From NCBI GenBank assembly GCA_023627715.1, contig JAMAHW010000001.1:806001-870000 (forward strand): 64,000 nt of DNA, read 5' to 3'. Shown in pieces: positions 1 through 11,539 of this stretch. The position numbers and the translations under genes were made by a program. Within the stretch, counting starts at the first letter, position 1; each line of letters begins with the position of its first letter. Source of the stretch: Periconia sp. R9002. Lineage: Eukaryota > Ascomycota > Dothideomycetes > Pleosporales > Periconiaceae. The notes beneath the pieces were generated by a model. That model was not told where the DNA came from, ran no database searches, and saw nothing but the letters and a program-made list of their open reading frames with translations.

Positions 1-8
1 CTTTATAC

Positions 9-158
9 CTCGATAGTTCTTCGACATAGTGTGCTCTCGTGTAGAAGTGCTCTGAGTTGACGACATGAATGGCCAAGGCTAACGATGTCGTCGAAGCATA
101 AGTATGAAGTAATGGAAAACAGAATGTCAAACGGGAGTTCATCGAAGGAGATAGGCAT
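9..158 (-). CDS. F-box protein, first exon only (gene leaves the left edge)
   Basis: The 50 visible residues begin MPISFDELPFDILFSI and form an F-box: Leu-Pro, then Ile/Leu-rich helices, ending in CRQLRALLHE and the LCRR element common in fungal F-box proteins. F-box proteins bring substrates to SCF ubiquitin ligases through Skp1; the substrate is usually set by C-terminal repeats, which lie outside the window. I chose the ATG at 156-158 because the only longer in-frame start is a TTG. The frame meets a stop at 3-5, but a clean donor (GAG then GTATAAAG) sits at position 8. The coding sequence therefore very probably continues by splicing beyond base 1. Substrate and exact family cannot be stated. 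Confidence 0.75.
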
Positions 159-1341
159 GAATCCTGGCCCAAGGAACAAAAGGCATGTGTCAAGAAATAG
201 GAAACCAGAAAATCGAGCAAAGAGTTCAATTGGTGGAGTAATACTCAGTCGTGAAAGCAAGAAGGCGCAGTTAATCCCAATGCTGACACAAGCACAATCA
301 TATCCAATCGAGAGAAGGCAAATTATTACATCGCACGCCTCGCAGCCATGGCGAAAGCCTCTAAAATATCAGTCATTTGAGGCTCTGCGACCTTTTTCCG
401 TTAGATCAACCCGGTAATCGTAGGGGGAGAAGGCTGGAAAATGAAGTGTCACAAGGGCCGCTTCCTACCGATTGCGTCGACGGCGTGGCACAAGAGAATG
501 GAACCAAGGATGAAACTAACGTCAAGTGGGTACGTGACACGATCGATAGTGGAGCATTTGATTATACTTCCGGATAGAAAAGGTAGCTTGTGAAAGCGAG
601 GGGAGAACACAAGAATGCGGCTCTTACACTCTTCGATGATTGGATGATAACGAGATTCCTTCTTGGGTAGGTACGTTTTGCGGCTCATCTGCGTGCTAGA
701 GATGCCACAAGCTTGGCATTCTCAGCCTTGTCACCAACACAAACTGTCACTGACATCCAACGATCAATCTGCCAGCATAATGGATTATCCAGCTTATCTT
801 CTTCACCCGGCTATATGCTTTCGTGACGTTTTCAGAAATCAACCTCAGCCTTGTTGATGTGATATATCATTTAACCCGCATCAATAAATCCTCTTCCCTG
901 GATATATGCACGGTTAGGATCGCGAGCACGGGGAAGCTTCCTATGCATCCGATGAAACAGTTTACTCAATCTATCTCCTCGTTTCACTAAGCCACGATAT
1001 CGAGAACCCGGGGCTACTGCATGTTCACATCGTATTGACCAGTTGACCAGTTGATCATCCCGCGCCATTAATGTATCCTGCGACATTCGAGAATAGCCCA
1101 AAGGCCGCAAACGGAAGAGGTGGAGTGATTCCAAGCCATGAACTTAAGGCTGGATCCCAAGTTCCTCTGTTCCCCGCAGAAGCCTTACCGGACGAAGGGT
1201 CCTCGGTTCAACAAGTCTCTGCCATGTACAAGCAAGGCTGACATCGTCGCCGGGTGTATACGTTTTTGTGCAAACTGCATTGTGCTGTGAACTCTCATCT
1301 TTTGCAGTTGAGAGAAATAGTATGCGTTGCTCGTGGGATGC
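159..1341. other. Intergenic region, no supported gene
   Basis: About 1.2 kb between the F-box start and the 3' end of the DUF3431 gene, both on the minus strand. Only short open frames occur, none resembling a known family and none with a convincing exon series. The part next to 159 presumably holds the F-box promoter. No tRNA-like or repeat structure was seen. Confidence 0.5.
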
Positions 1342-2683
1342 TTAATCTTCTGGTACAGCTCGATTGCGTGGTTTCTTGTCCCATCCTACAAATGGCCAGC
1401 CTTCAGGTAAGGTTGAATAGGGCGGCAAATCGAAAAGCCCGCAGCTACCCTGATCGCAGCTCAGATTGCAGATACCAAACACTTTGCAATAGCATTCTTT
1501 CGCTGGAGGACAGTGGACAGCGTCTTTGCCAAATATCACTAACGGGTGAAAAATTAGTAACAAGTTGACATCAAGGGGAATGGAGCAGGAGACATCGAAG
1601 GGTCGTGCAAGAGTCTGAGTGAGCCACATCCTCCTTGGACTGGATGTGAGTCTCCAAATGTGCATCACAAGCTTGCCTCACTGCCCTTGGGCAGCAACGA
1701 CGTGCTCGGCAAACCTTTTGTGCGCTCATCGGTAAGTGTAATGTTGGTGCAACCGACGTGGACGACGCCAGAGCCTGATCCCACAACGATAGGGAAAGTA
1801 GAACCTACTGTGCCAGCTATACTCGAGCACTCTTCCCGAGATACTATCGTCCAGGTCCGTCTCCAACAGCCAATTTCTTAGCCTGATGTATTCTTCCCTT
1901 TTCTTCTCCCGAATCTTCTCTTTTGTGAGAGCAAATTGTGCGCAGCAGCTGACACCCACTCTATCAGGAACTGGTCTCCCTGGAAACAACTCCTGGAAAG
2001 CCTTTTTGTAATCACCACCAGCGTGGACATTTTCCCTATGCTCACCTTCTTCATCCAAGGGGCGGATCTCTGTAGGACAGCCCATGCTCCATGCGCACCG
2101 CAAATTAACATATCCTTCAGATTCGAGGTAAGGGAACTGGAAGTGGCGCAGCACGGGCAAGCCATCGTAGTCGGGATCGTCGTTATGCCATTGGTAGCGG
2201 TTCGGGTGGATAAATAAGTTATTGTCTGGGAGGTTGTCGTAATTGTCTATCATAAAGCTTGGAGGTGGTTAACGAACAGTCTCAACATTAGGAATGTTCT
2301 AGTGAGGAAAGAATTGAGGATGACACTCACGTCAAATACGCCATACTCTCTCTACCCTTGTTCTTAGGCACTTTCAACTTGGCCTCGGTATTATCCACCC
2401 TGTAAACGTATTTCTCCCATTGGGGAAAATACTCAGATAGCCATGTCGTATTGTCCTTCTTCGAGCTGGCCACTACAATGGCAACCTTCTTGCCATTGTT
2501 TTTCGTTAGAATCTGTTGCTTATTTTCCTTGCGCACCGCGCCATCGCTGTCCGATAGTCCGTCCTCAGCTCCCGTCTCGTCTCGCAAGAAACCAATGCGC
2601 GGGTGAAAGAGTAGAATGGCGATGAAGGATATTAGGAGAACGAGGGCGCCATTTCGGGTAGTGAGGCGCCTGCTGAGAAGCAT
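1342..2683 (-). CDS. DUF3431 domain membrane protein
   Basis: Three exons by eye: 2683-2331, 2257-1809 and 1538-1342, giving 332 residues. The N-terminus has a short basic stretch and one hydrophobic helix (about residues 14-27), so a type II membrane or secretory-pathway protein is likely. The rest is a full DUF3431 domain: the MAYLTFMIDNYDNLPD and RYQWHNDDPDYDGLP blocks, then an EYSWHMIFG block, and a Cys-rich tail (AVHCPPAKECYCKVFGIC). Joining at 2331/2257 and 1809/1538 restores exactly these family blocks. DUF3431 proteins are common in filamentous fungi and biochemically undefined; a glycosyltransferase-like fold is sometimes suggested, which I cannot test here. Intron 2 (1539-1808, 270 nt) is unusually long for this window. 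Confidence 0.85.
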
Positions 2684-3077
2684 GTTGGGTCACCGCATGT
2701 GGTGTCAGCCGGGAAACGTGTCAAAAGTTGGAGAGAGTTTGGTTTTGGAGGTAAAAGTGATCCATGAGCTTTGGCCAATCAGAAGCCCCGAACCATGTAA
2801 AACGGAATGTGCCAACGATAGATCTAATAGTAAAGTATTACATCCATGGACGTTAAAGAGTTGGCAGTCTGAGTAGGACTCTCAAGATTTTAGGTTAAGG
2901 GTATGTTATTGATCTGATTCGCGTTTTGTATGCAAGAACCGATCGTTTTTCTACTGTACAGAAGCCATCACCATAACAATGCTTTACCAAGCGTGCATTA
3001 CTCTTCATTACTCTTTCATACCAAACCTTATACTGTTAGTTGATATGATTAGAGCCATCAGACCTTCACGCCGAGGG
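2684..3077. other. Short intergenic region
   Basis: 394 bp between the DUF3431 start and the REX3 stop, both minus strand. It must contain the DUF3431 promoter and the REX3 3' end. No further element recognised. Confidence 0.5.
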
Positions 3078-5048
3078 CTAAGCATCGGCGCCATTATCCA
3101 CATCCTCGTCCTCGTCCTCTTCCCTCTTTCTCTTACCGCCCTCAACAGACCTTTCAAGTCCAGTCATCATCGGAGCAACCGGAGCAATCGGCGGCGGAGA
3201 TGAAGGCGGAGGACCATCTGGAAGTGGCGGGTGCACTCCGCCATCTCGAATCTCGTACCGCAAAGCACTTAAGCGTTTCCATTCTTTAGCCACTTTCACT
3301 CGGACCAGCTCTCCCGTTGTTTTTGCATCCTCATAACTATCATGACCGGCTGCTCCACCCTGTTGAATATCCAAATTGAGATGCATCTTTGCGAGGGCTT
3401 TCAGTCCGTGACGGTAGGGTAAACCTTGGCGAGTGGGAAACAGAATGCATGTGTCAACCACAGTGGGATGAACGAGACGCACTGTGTTGAGGTCGTTGTC
3501 GATCGCATGCCCAAGAATGGGTGTTCGGGGAGAAACGTACGAGAGCATAAGATCTCGTGCAACTTCTGGTGACTCCACAATACGAAGATCGTGTCGTATG
3601 GGCTTTGGGTTCTTCGGGTCATAGGGCTTGGCTTTGTGAAACATTTCCGGGGTGACTCCTGAAAATCGAGTATTGAAATCTAATATATGACCTATGGGAC
3701 GCACGAGTACATCCACTAGGGGTTTGTGGTCTGGCCAGGATATGACTGTTAGACGAAGAAGCTCTAAGCCGAATGTCGTATATGCCATCTCACAGTCAAA
3801 ACAAACGGCAGTGTGCGGATCGACTTTATCGTTTTCCGGTGTCTCGATGAATGCCATGATTAGAGACAAACGTTTATGGTCTGAAATTTTGAAAGCGTGA
3901 GTTGGGGATGTAGTACAACCGGGAGAAGATCCTATGGGCTCATTGCAACATGTCAGCTTCGGAGGCTCCTTTGGTTGTCCCTTTTCCGGCTTTGGGTACA
4001 TCTTCTTGCCCCAGTGATGTTGACAAGAGCCCTTGGTTGTGAGTGCTCCATCAGATTGCCGCCGGTCTGGAAATACTTGGAACCGAGTATTGCAACGCTC
4101 GCAGACCTCCCAGAAGTCCGCACTTTGCAGCGCGTTTTGGGTCTCCAATAGCTGTTCTCGGGTGGGTAACTTGGTGAGTACACCATGAGCAACAAGTTGA
4201 GCTTCTGTAGCTGTCAATTGAGTCAGAAAGGTGACCTCATCTTCGGATGAAAGTCCTGTAACGATCTTTACAGGAACCTTTTTCGGTAGATTGCCTGTCT
4301 CCTTCGCGATGGCTTCTCTTCTCATCTTCACCCAATCCTCTACTGCCATCTTCTTTAATGCAACTATCCGCTGCTTAAGCACGTTCTCATACACGTCAGT
4401 GTGCTCTTTGGCTATCCTTTCCTCCTCATCAACGGCCACCTTGTTCAAAAGATTTGGACTCAGGCACAGTGCTTGTATCTCCGGTTTCACAGCTCTCTTG
4501 AGCTTGTCGTTCAGTGGTACCATATACTGATGCAGCACTTTGAGCATGGTCAATCTCCTCGCATAACTAACGGGGTCATGTTGCAGTTTTCGAGGGGTCA
4601 AAGGAACCAGTACTTCCTTCTCCGAGGTGCCTTTCGGCTCGGCTTTCAATGTGGGCGGTGAAATGGGTCGTGTGGCTGGCCGAGGATTTGCACCACCGGG
4701 GTTTTCACTAACAGCTGATGCATTCGGGCTGGTTTGAAGACTTGAAGCCTTGGGTGCTTGGTCGCGGTGAGTTGCGAGAGTACCCTCCAACACACGCGAT
4801 TCAGAGGTTTGCTCGACCTTGTCGGGTATCTTTATAGACTCATTTTCTAACTTTAATCGTTTTGGCTGTGGAGACGGCTCCGTTGTCAAGAGTGCGTCAG
4901 TAGTCGCAGTAGCATGAGAGACACCCACCGCTTCGCTTTGAATGGGCAAGGCATCATGGCTGAATATGCAATTTGGAAAGTCACATTTGTCGCCGCAAGG
5001 GCAAGCAACGGTGCCAAAGTTTCTAGTGGAGGGCGCTGAAGGCCACAT
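3078..5048 (-). CDS. REX3: RNA exonuclease 3 (DEDDh family)
   Basis: Single exon, 656 residues from the ATG at 5046-5048; an in-frame ORF extends 42 codons further but homology begins at MWPSAPSTRNFGTVACPC. Near the N-terminus lies a CCCH-type zinc motif (CPCGDKCDFPNCIFSHD). A Ser/Pro-rich linker and a conserved middle region with a Cys/His cluster (about 315-375) follow. The DEDDh exonuclease domain starts near residue 415: ExoI FDCEM (Asp418, Glu420), ExoII GHAIDNDLN (about Asp519) and ExoIII HDSYEDA (His569, Asp574). Yeast Rex3 is a nuclear 3'-5' exonuclease that trims RNase MRP RNA and acts with Rex1/Rex2 on small stable RNAs. The C-terminus is Pro-rich then highly acidic, with a KRKR stretch that could be a nuclear signal. 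Divergent from the lipase gene across 871 bp. Confidence 0.9.
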   Translation of the reverse strand: MWPSAPSTRNFGTVACPCGDKCDFPNCIFSHDALPIQSEAVGVSHATATTDALLTTEPSPQPKRLKLENESIKIPDKVEQTSESRVLEGTLATHRDQAPKASSLQTSPNASAVSENPGGANPRPATRPISPPTLKAEPKGTSEKEVLVPLTPRKLQHDPVSYARRLTMLKVLHQYMVPLNDKLKRAVKPEIQALCLSPNLLNKVAVDEEERIAKEHTDVYENVLKQRIVALKKMAVEDWVKMRREAIAKETGNLPKKVPVKIVTGLSSEDEVTFLTQLTATEAQLVAHGVLTKLPTREQLLETQNALQSADFWEVCERCNTRFQVFPDRRQSDGALTTKGSCQHHWGKKMYPKPEKGQPKEPPKLTCCNEPIGSSPGCTTSPTHAFKISDHKRLSLIMAFIETPENDKVDPHTAVCFDCEMAYTTFGLELLRLTVISWPDHKPLVDVLVRPIGHILDFNTRFSGVTPEMFHKAKPYDPKNPKPIRHDLRIVESPEVARDLMLSYVSPRTPILGHAIDNDLNTVRLVHPTVVDTCILFPTRQGLPYRHGLKALAKMHLNLDIQQGGAAGHDSYEDAKTTGELVRVKVAKEWKRLSALRYEIRDGGVHPPLPDGPPPSSPPPIAPVAPMMTGLERSVEGGKRKREEDEDEDVDNGADA

Positions 5049-5919
5049 GATGTAGTTCAAGTTGATTCTGTAGCATGGATGTAGATAGGTGTGTCTTATC
5101 CACGCGCAAGCGGCACTATTTGTGCGATCAATTGATACAGGCTGGGTTTGGTACTGGAGAAGTCGTAGTCGCAATTATAATTGTTATATATCGCGTGCAG
5201 TTGATTGACTTGTTGCCGGTTGCAAGGGCAATTTACCATGCACGCTTTCTCTTTCCTTCAGCGCTTGCACTAGTGACAATCAGTTGTTTCCTAAAATGAA
5301 AAATGAGTGGTTAGCCTTCCATATTCCCGACGGATGGAGTTGAAGGAAGAAAGCTCTCTGAGATAGAATGAATGTTTAGACAATGGGAAACGACCAAATC
5401 GAAGTCAAGCAAGGTGTAGTGGAAGCCTTGAACGTGATCCAGCGTTCGTTGGCAGGCACGGAGTTGCCAAGGATTACATAAGGAGACGGTGATAGGTAGC
5501 GCATGCCATGCTGTGAGCCTGTGACGCGATAGTCTTTATCGTCCTTATCGCGTCCTTTACTTTGATTTTTGATTGTGGGCCTGCTACAGCATTTGTGGTT
5601 TGAGCGCACAGAATCACCGATTGCCAAAGACAATCAATGACGGTAAGACATGCACATCTTCCAAGCCTTCGGCTCGACAGAAGCTCCGTGTGGGGGGTTC
5701 AGCATCAGCAGTATCAGATTCGTAGTGACTTTGCCCGCTAAACTGTGCTTGGGAGCCCCTTAGCTCCGACAGCAACGGACAGAATACGGACAGGTCTGAG
5801 ATACAATTGAAAGCTCTCGTCCGCATCTATCTACTGTTCAAACAATACACGTCTACTCCTCCTCCTAGCCATTCTCAGCCTCCCACTGACCTCGTCTTGC
5901 ACTTGTCGGGCGTGCGCAA
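5049..5919. promoter_or_regulatory. Shared 5' region of REX3 and the DUF676 lipase
   Basis: 871 bp between two divergently transcribed starts. The 90 bases just before the lipase ATG are pyrimidine-rich, as is common before fungal start codons. No gene or defined operator is visible. Confidence 0.45.
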
Positions 5920-7374
5920 ATGACTGCTAAACCAGACCACCTCTGTGTCCTCGTTCATGGGTAAGATCGGATTGGACGCGATGCGCCTTGAACCTCGTTA
6001 AATCATGCCCGTCACAGTCTTTGGGGCAATCCCAATCACCTCAAGTTCCTCGCCAATTCTCTCCGTGAGAGACACTCCGAAGACAAGCTTCACATCCTTG
6101 TCGTAAAGCGAAATGCCGGCAGCTTCACCTACGACGGCATAGAGACAGGCGGGGAACGGGTCGCAAACGAGGTGGAAGAACACATAGCAGATCTGGAGAG
6201 CAAAGGACACGAGATCAAGAAGTTGAGCGTTGTCGGATACTCTCTCGGAGGGTTGATCTCTCGTTATGCGATCGGCCTGTTGTATTCAAAGGGCTTGTTC
6301 GAGCGCATCGAGCCAGTGGTACGTGTCTTTCCCGTGTCCAACAACAAATTGTATTTTGTTGACATAGCACAGAACTTTGTGACGTTTGCAACTCCACACC
6401 TCGGTGTCCGTTCTCCGCTTCGCGGTTACCATAACCACGTTTGGAACGTGCTGGGTGCCCGCACCCTTTCCTTCTCTGGAAGGCAACTCTTCATGATCGA
6501 CCAATTTAGGGATACAGGCAAACCTCTTCTTTCCGTACTTGCCGCCGCCGATAGCATCTTCATCCGCGCCCTCTCCAAATTCAAGCGCCGTAGCATCTAT
6601 GCGAACGTTATAAACGACCGAACAGTAGCCTACTACACCGCAGCATTTTCGCAAACAGATCCCTACGTAGATATCAACGCGATAAACATCAACTACGTAG
6701 AAGGCTACGAGGATGTCATAATTGACAACAACAAGCCACCCACATTAAAAGAGTTGGGACCTCCCCTATCTTTTCCTCGGCGACTGCAATCCAGTGCACG
6801 CACAGCTCTCGATCGGGCGCCTCTGATAGCATTCATGTTTATTTTCATACCCATCGGGTCAACGTTATTCCTTCTCAACTCCGCCGTCCAATCTGTCAGA
6901 AGCGGCCAAAGGCTCCGATTACACGAAGGTGGCCAAGCCGGAGCCGATTTCAAAACATACCGCGTTCCCCTTTTCAACGCCATGCGAAGGGAAGTCGAGG
7001 ACATCTTCGAGAACATGAACAACACCCAGCAGCAAGAATACCTAGACTCTGGCGATGAAGACATCGCGTCCCCCACCCAACCCGTTTCTCCCCGCCCGCG
7101 CAAACCATCCTTCGTCACGCAAAAATCCTTCCAATCCGAGTCGGATGTGGAAAAAGCGGACAAGCCAGCATCTTCGCAGTTCCCTGCGCTCGCCCTCACC
7201 CCGGAACAATTCAAAATGATTGAAAATCTAGATAACCTCGGCTTTGAAAAGTTTCCGGTTTTTATTCACAAACATAGGCATTCACATGCTGCCATCATCC
7301 GGCGTATGGATAGGAAGTCCTTCGAGGAGGGCTACATCGTTGTCAGGCATTGGCTCGATAAGTTCCAGCTTTGA
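5920..7374 (+). CDS. DUF676 / Rog1-type serine lipase
   Basis: Exons 5920-5960, 6018-6318 and 6373-7374, 447 residues. Exon 1 (41 nt) joined to exon 2 restores the oxyanion-loop block VLVHGLWGNPNHL. The nucleophile elbow GYSLGG places the catalytic Ser at about residue 89, and NFVTFATPHLGVR follows after the second splice. This is the DUF676 alpha/beta-hydrolase family, which includes yeast Rog1 and the lipid-droplet phospholipase Lpl1. A hydrophobic segment at about 263-287 could anchor the protein in a membrane or droplet. The second intron (6319-6372) is 54 nt with no in-frame stop, so unspliced mRNA would still encode a protein with 18 extra residues between GIEPV-type and NFVTF blocks. 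Substrate is unknown; a phospholipid or acylglycerol is a family-based guess. Confidence 0.88.
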
Positions 7375-8095
7375 TGCTTGGTCACGGCGCAGTATTACGA
7401 CGGTTACGATCTGCTAGCGTTGGTTAATGTTTCTTCTCTTGACTCTCTTCAAGGGGGTCGTTCAGCATGGGTGATAACGGCGCAAGTACGCAAATGGGCA
7501 GAATGTAATAACACACCACTGTACCCGTACATACAGCGGAAGGCGTTTCGGTGTTGGATTGTGGGGGATTCTCTCACCCTGTTAATAGCATGCGATCACT
7601 GCATATAGAGTAATAATACATGTAAACTTTTCCCCTTTCGAAAACGCGAACATTTCCATATTCGTCGACCTAGACGATTTTCAGTGACAACCCGGGTGGA
7701 TCACATACACTCCGAGAGACATCATCTTGAAATCTAAGAAGTAACCATGACCTTTACAATTCGCTATAGTACATTGTATTGTATTTCCATTCATAGGAGT
7801 GTAGAGACAAGAATAGACGGAATAACCAAATCATCTGGTTTACAAATCATATCACATCCCACCCTCCACTTCTTTCCTTGAATTACCATCCCAACGCAAA
7901 TCCATCTACAATATCAACAACCTTCTCCGAATCCAAAAAAAAAAACCACCACCCCTCTAACTCAAACAATATCTACACCGGGGGGAATCCAACGTCCGCG
8001 ATATGAAACGCTCTAAAACATGTGAACATAACAGCCCACTGAACCTTCCCAACATGCGGCAAGCAAACAAACCCTCCCTGCGATGCCATCGTAAC
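7375..8095. other. Convergent intergenic region
   Basis: 721 bp between the 3' ends of the lipase (+) and Zn2Cys6 (-) genes, so it should hold both terminators and no promoter. A/T-rich stretches occur near 7600-7650 and a run of A lies at 7937-7946. No gene seen. Confidence 0.5.
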
Positions 8096-10676
8096 CTAAA
8101 ACCCCTGCCCACCCATGTCAGCGCCAAACTGGGCGTCGCCAAACATATTCCCCGTCTGCGGCATCCACCCGCCAAACGTATCCGCCGATTCGTTCCAGAG
8201 GTACAAATCGCCGTGGGAAAACGCGGTCGAGAAGTCCATCATATCAGCGCCGCCCGCGGCTGTGAATGCGTTGTTGTTTGCGTTGGTGGTGTTAGTAAGA
8301 CCACCATTGTTGCCCGTGGTTGAATAATGTGCGTTGTTACCACCGTGAAGCATGTGTGGAGCCTGCCAGGACCACGGCGTGCTTACGTTGTTGAAGTCTG
8401 GCAGGGGAAGCTGGGGAACGGATGGGAGGGTTTGGGGTTGGGTAGTCGAGTCAGGGTTGGGTGTCGTGGATAAGGTGTCTACAGTGGGGTTGGGAGGTGC
8501 AAAAGAGGGGGTGGAAGCAGAGCGCGTCGCGAGGGATATGCCGGTGAAGGATGTGCCAGGGGCAGTGGTGGTTTTGGCAGAGGACGAGTCGTTGATGATG
8601 GTTTGAGTAGTGTTCGCGAGAGTAGGTGGTTCGTTGGTAGTCGTGGTCGTGTTGTCTTTTTTGCGTCGTAAATGTTTCCCTTCCTTTCTCCACTGCATAT
8701 GCTCCTTGTGCCACTTTTCGATCTTCTCTTGGAGAACATACAGCCAGTGGCTCGGTACCTTGCACTGTTGCGGTCCGATTGCCTCCTCACTCGTTTTCAG
8801 GAGTCGTTCTAAGTAAAAGTCGATCTTCAGGGTGTCCGAATCTAGAAACTCGCCCATGCCCTCCGAATCGGTGCCGATAGCGTAGTCCGCACGTAGCAAA
8901 ACTACCATGGCGTAGATGGAGCGTGCGAATAGCACCCCGGGAGACCTTTGTAGTGCCGAAGGAGAGATACTCAACATGTTATCCAGGACGGTTTGTGCAC
9001 AAGATATGCACATGATGGTAGCATTGACTTGGAGGGATGAGCGTGAAAGGTTGGTTTCGGGCTGCACGCTGTCGTCGTCAAGAGCGGGGAGGGTTAGATG
9101 TCTATTGCGGAATTCAGGGGCATCGTAACCTGCACCGAGTTAGTTGAGCATCGTAGTATTCTATACTCTGTATGATGAATATGATATTTTTGTAATGAAT
9201 GGAAGGGAATGAGAGAGAATGGACTTACGGCCACCATCCATTGCAAATTCCTGCGTGTCACGAGTTAGTTAACGTAACCCAAATTACTTGATAGTCTCGA
9301 GAACATTACATACCCACATGGACATCATGTTTTGATGGTATTCTATAGTCAACGCCGCTACTCATGAATCAGTCATAATGTATGATATATTTGCAACAAA
9401 TCATCTTACGTGTCCAAACATCTGCCGGCACCGATCCTTTCCAGTCCTGCATCCTTTTCTCAAAGATTTTGAGAATGGTTCGCAAGCGGATTTCAGAGAG
9501 CGTGAAACTGGTACTTGCATCGTCAAATCCAAAAGCCGTATATGCTTCATCAGCAATACGCTGCAAGCGTAACCAAGCGACAACTCTTCTATCTTCAAAG
9601 TTGGAAGATTTTGAAAGCATATGCAAGCACTCCTCCATCCATGAATTGAATATCAGGATATAAGGTCGTCGAAGTCGGATACCAAATCCGGCAGTCATGA
9701 TGTATAAAGATAGTATGGTTCGACAATTTTCCTGGAGTTCCTCGGCAGATGATATTTTTTGCAAAGATCTGATAGCTCGCTTCGGTAATTGTTCATGTGT
9801 TCTGGGCTTGGTTGCCATTCCAATCTCCAACGCCATTGATGCCGCAATATTCGCATACGAGAAGATTTGCAACCTGGCATGATCGGCAGGCGGTGTCCAA
9901 TACGAGATAGTGACAAAAAAAGCCTGAACCCACTGCAATCCTTTCTCGCCATTGATGAACACATTTCTTGCATAGTAGTACACTATTTCTTTATGCATTC
10001 GGTTCGACAGAGCTGATCCTTTGACATGTGACGCCGCTGCCATGACCGCATGGAAAAGAGCGGGTTTCTTGGTTCGTAGATCATCAACTGTCCATTGCCT
10101 ATCGACTGTGACCGAAGGGCATTGGCGAATAAGGTCATCTCGATAAATGTTGAGCAGCTCCTCCGCTAATTCTCTAGTGATAACCCCACGGTCGATTATA
10201 TCTCTATCTTCGGGTTGTAGAAGGTTTTTCGGTTCCGGGAAAAGACCCACTGGGGCCCGTCCTGGATATGAATCGGTTTGATTTTCAGGGCTCTTGCGGG
10301 TTAGGACAGATGGCGAAGGTCCATTCTCCTCAACTTTTGGAATGGATTCCTCATCGTCCATAGAGCTGTCACTCGGATCCGCGTCAGCGGGTGATTTTGA
10401 GGCGCTTGGCCTCAAAAGCGAGGTCAGTTGCTTGACTTCTTTCTCGAGCTCCGCTACTCGAACATCTGTTCTTTTTCGTTGTCGCCTTTTTGCTGGTGCT
10501 GCAAAGACACATTTCCTTCCGGCCCTTGCACAACGTTGACACTGATTCGAAGTCGAATCAAGATTCGATAGACATCGAACCTTGGATACTCTGCATGCTT
10601 CGCAAGCCCTGTTCAACGCATGTTCAGAGGGCTTTTTCGTCACCGGCTCGGTTGCATCAATCGGTTCAGATGACAT
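8096..10676 (-). CDS. Zn2Cys6 transcription factor with fungal middle homology region
   Basis: Four exons: 10676-9410, 9360-9314, 9250-9229 and 9129-8096, 789 residues. The binuclear zinc cluster has Cys25, 28, 35, 46, 49 and 56 (CX2CX6CX10CX2CX6C), followed by a basic linker (KRRQRKRTD) and a short leucine-heptad coil (VAELEKEVKQL), the usual dimerisation element. The middle region resembles the fungal transcription-factor homology domain. Residues after about 560 are Thr/Asn/Gln-rich and end in an acidic, aromatic tail typical of activation domains. Such proteins act in the nucleus on CGG-type half-sites. The cluster-plus-linker pattern recalls War1/Leu3-like fungal factors, but no target can be assigned. 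Two small internal exons (47 and 22 nt) are needed to keep the frame and rebuild LTIEYHQNMMSMW-EFAMDGG. Confidence 0.87.
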
Positions 10677-11539
10677 TCTTGAGATGTCTATGAGGTTCGT
10701 ATTTAGCGGTATAACGTCGTCGAAGCAGAATAATCTGCATATACGAATCGATTACATGCAGCCACGAATCAGAACCGAGCACTAGGAGTAAAACTTCGCC
10801 CCACTCTTTTCATGAACAGCCGTGAAGAATGTGAGAGTTGACCTTTTAGAATATCATGCTTAGCGCGCATTCAAATGTAACGTCGATAATGACCAGCCAT
10901 AAGATGGAGGGCCTTCGTTTGCTTCAACTAAACGAGAAGAACAAGACGCGATGGCTGCGAGAAGAACATCAACTTCTAACAGAGCGGCCACTGGTTCGAG
11001 GGTGTTACACGTAATACAGTTGAACTTGTTGCAGAACAGAGATGGCATGGCAGCCTGAGTGCTTAGGCGCTCGGACCACGTTGAAACGCTAGCTTGAAGC
11101 GGAATAGAGATCTAGGGGTTTTATTATAGGAAGGGATGAATAGTAATCTGCAACAGTAGATGTTCTTCTTATTAGAACAATGCAGCCTACAGATTAGGAT
11201 TCTGCGATTCGATTTGAAGTTTGGGGTTGGAGGTGCTGTTTTGACTTGATAGGACATATGGTTCGTAACTAATAGGCTGAATCTTCAGCAAAACTCCATG
11301 ATGTATGCATCCGCTATAGTATCAAGTAAACCAAAACTCCGTACTGTGTCTTTATACCTCTATAGATTCGAAACGGACACCTGTCCCTATGACACCGCAA
11401 AGAGGGATAAGGATATGTTCGTCGTAGCCCCACACCACGTTGGAGATACCTGATCCACAACGGAGCACGTTTCCTTCAGGGATTACGCTCGCTCAACATA
11501 TCCGTTCTCTTCGAAAATCCAGCTATCATGCACGACCGT
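10677..11539. other. Intergenic region upstream of the Zn2Cys6 gene
   Basis: 863 bp between the Zn2Cys6 start and the p25 3' end. A 62-codon minus-strand frame at 10860-11048 is hydrophobic and Cys-containing, but I recognise nothing in it. Otherwise promoter sequence. Confidence 0.45.
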
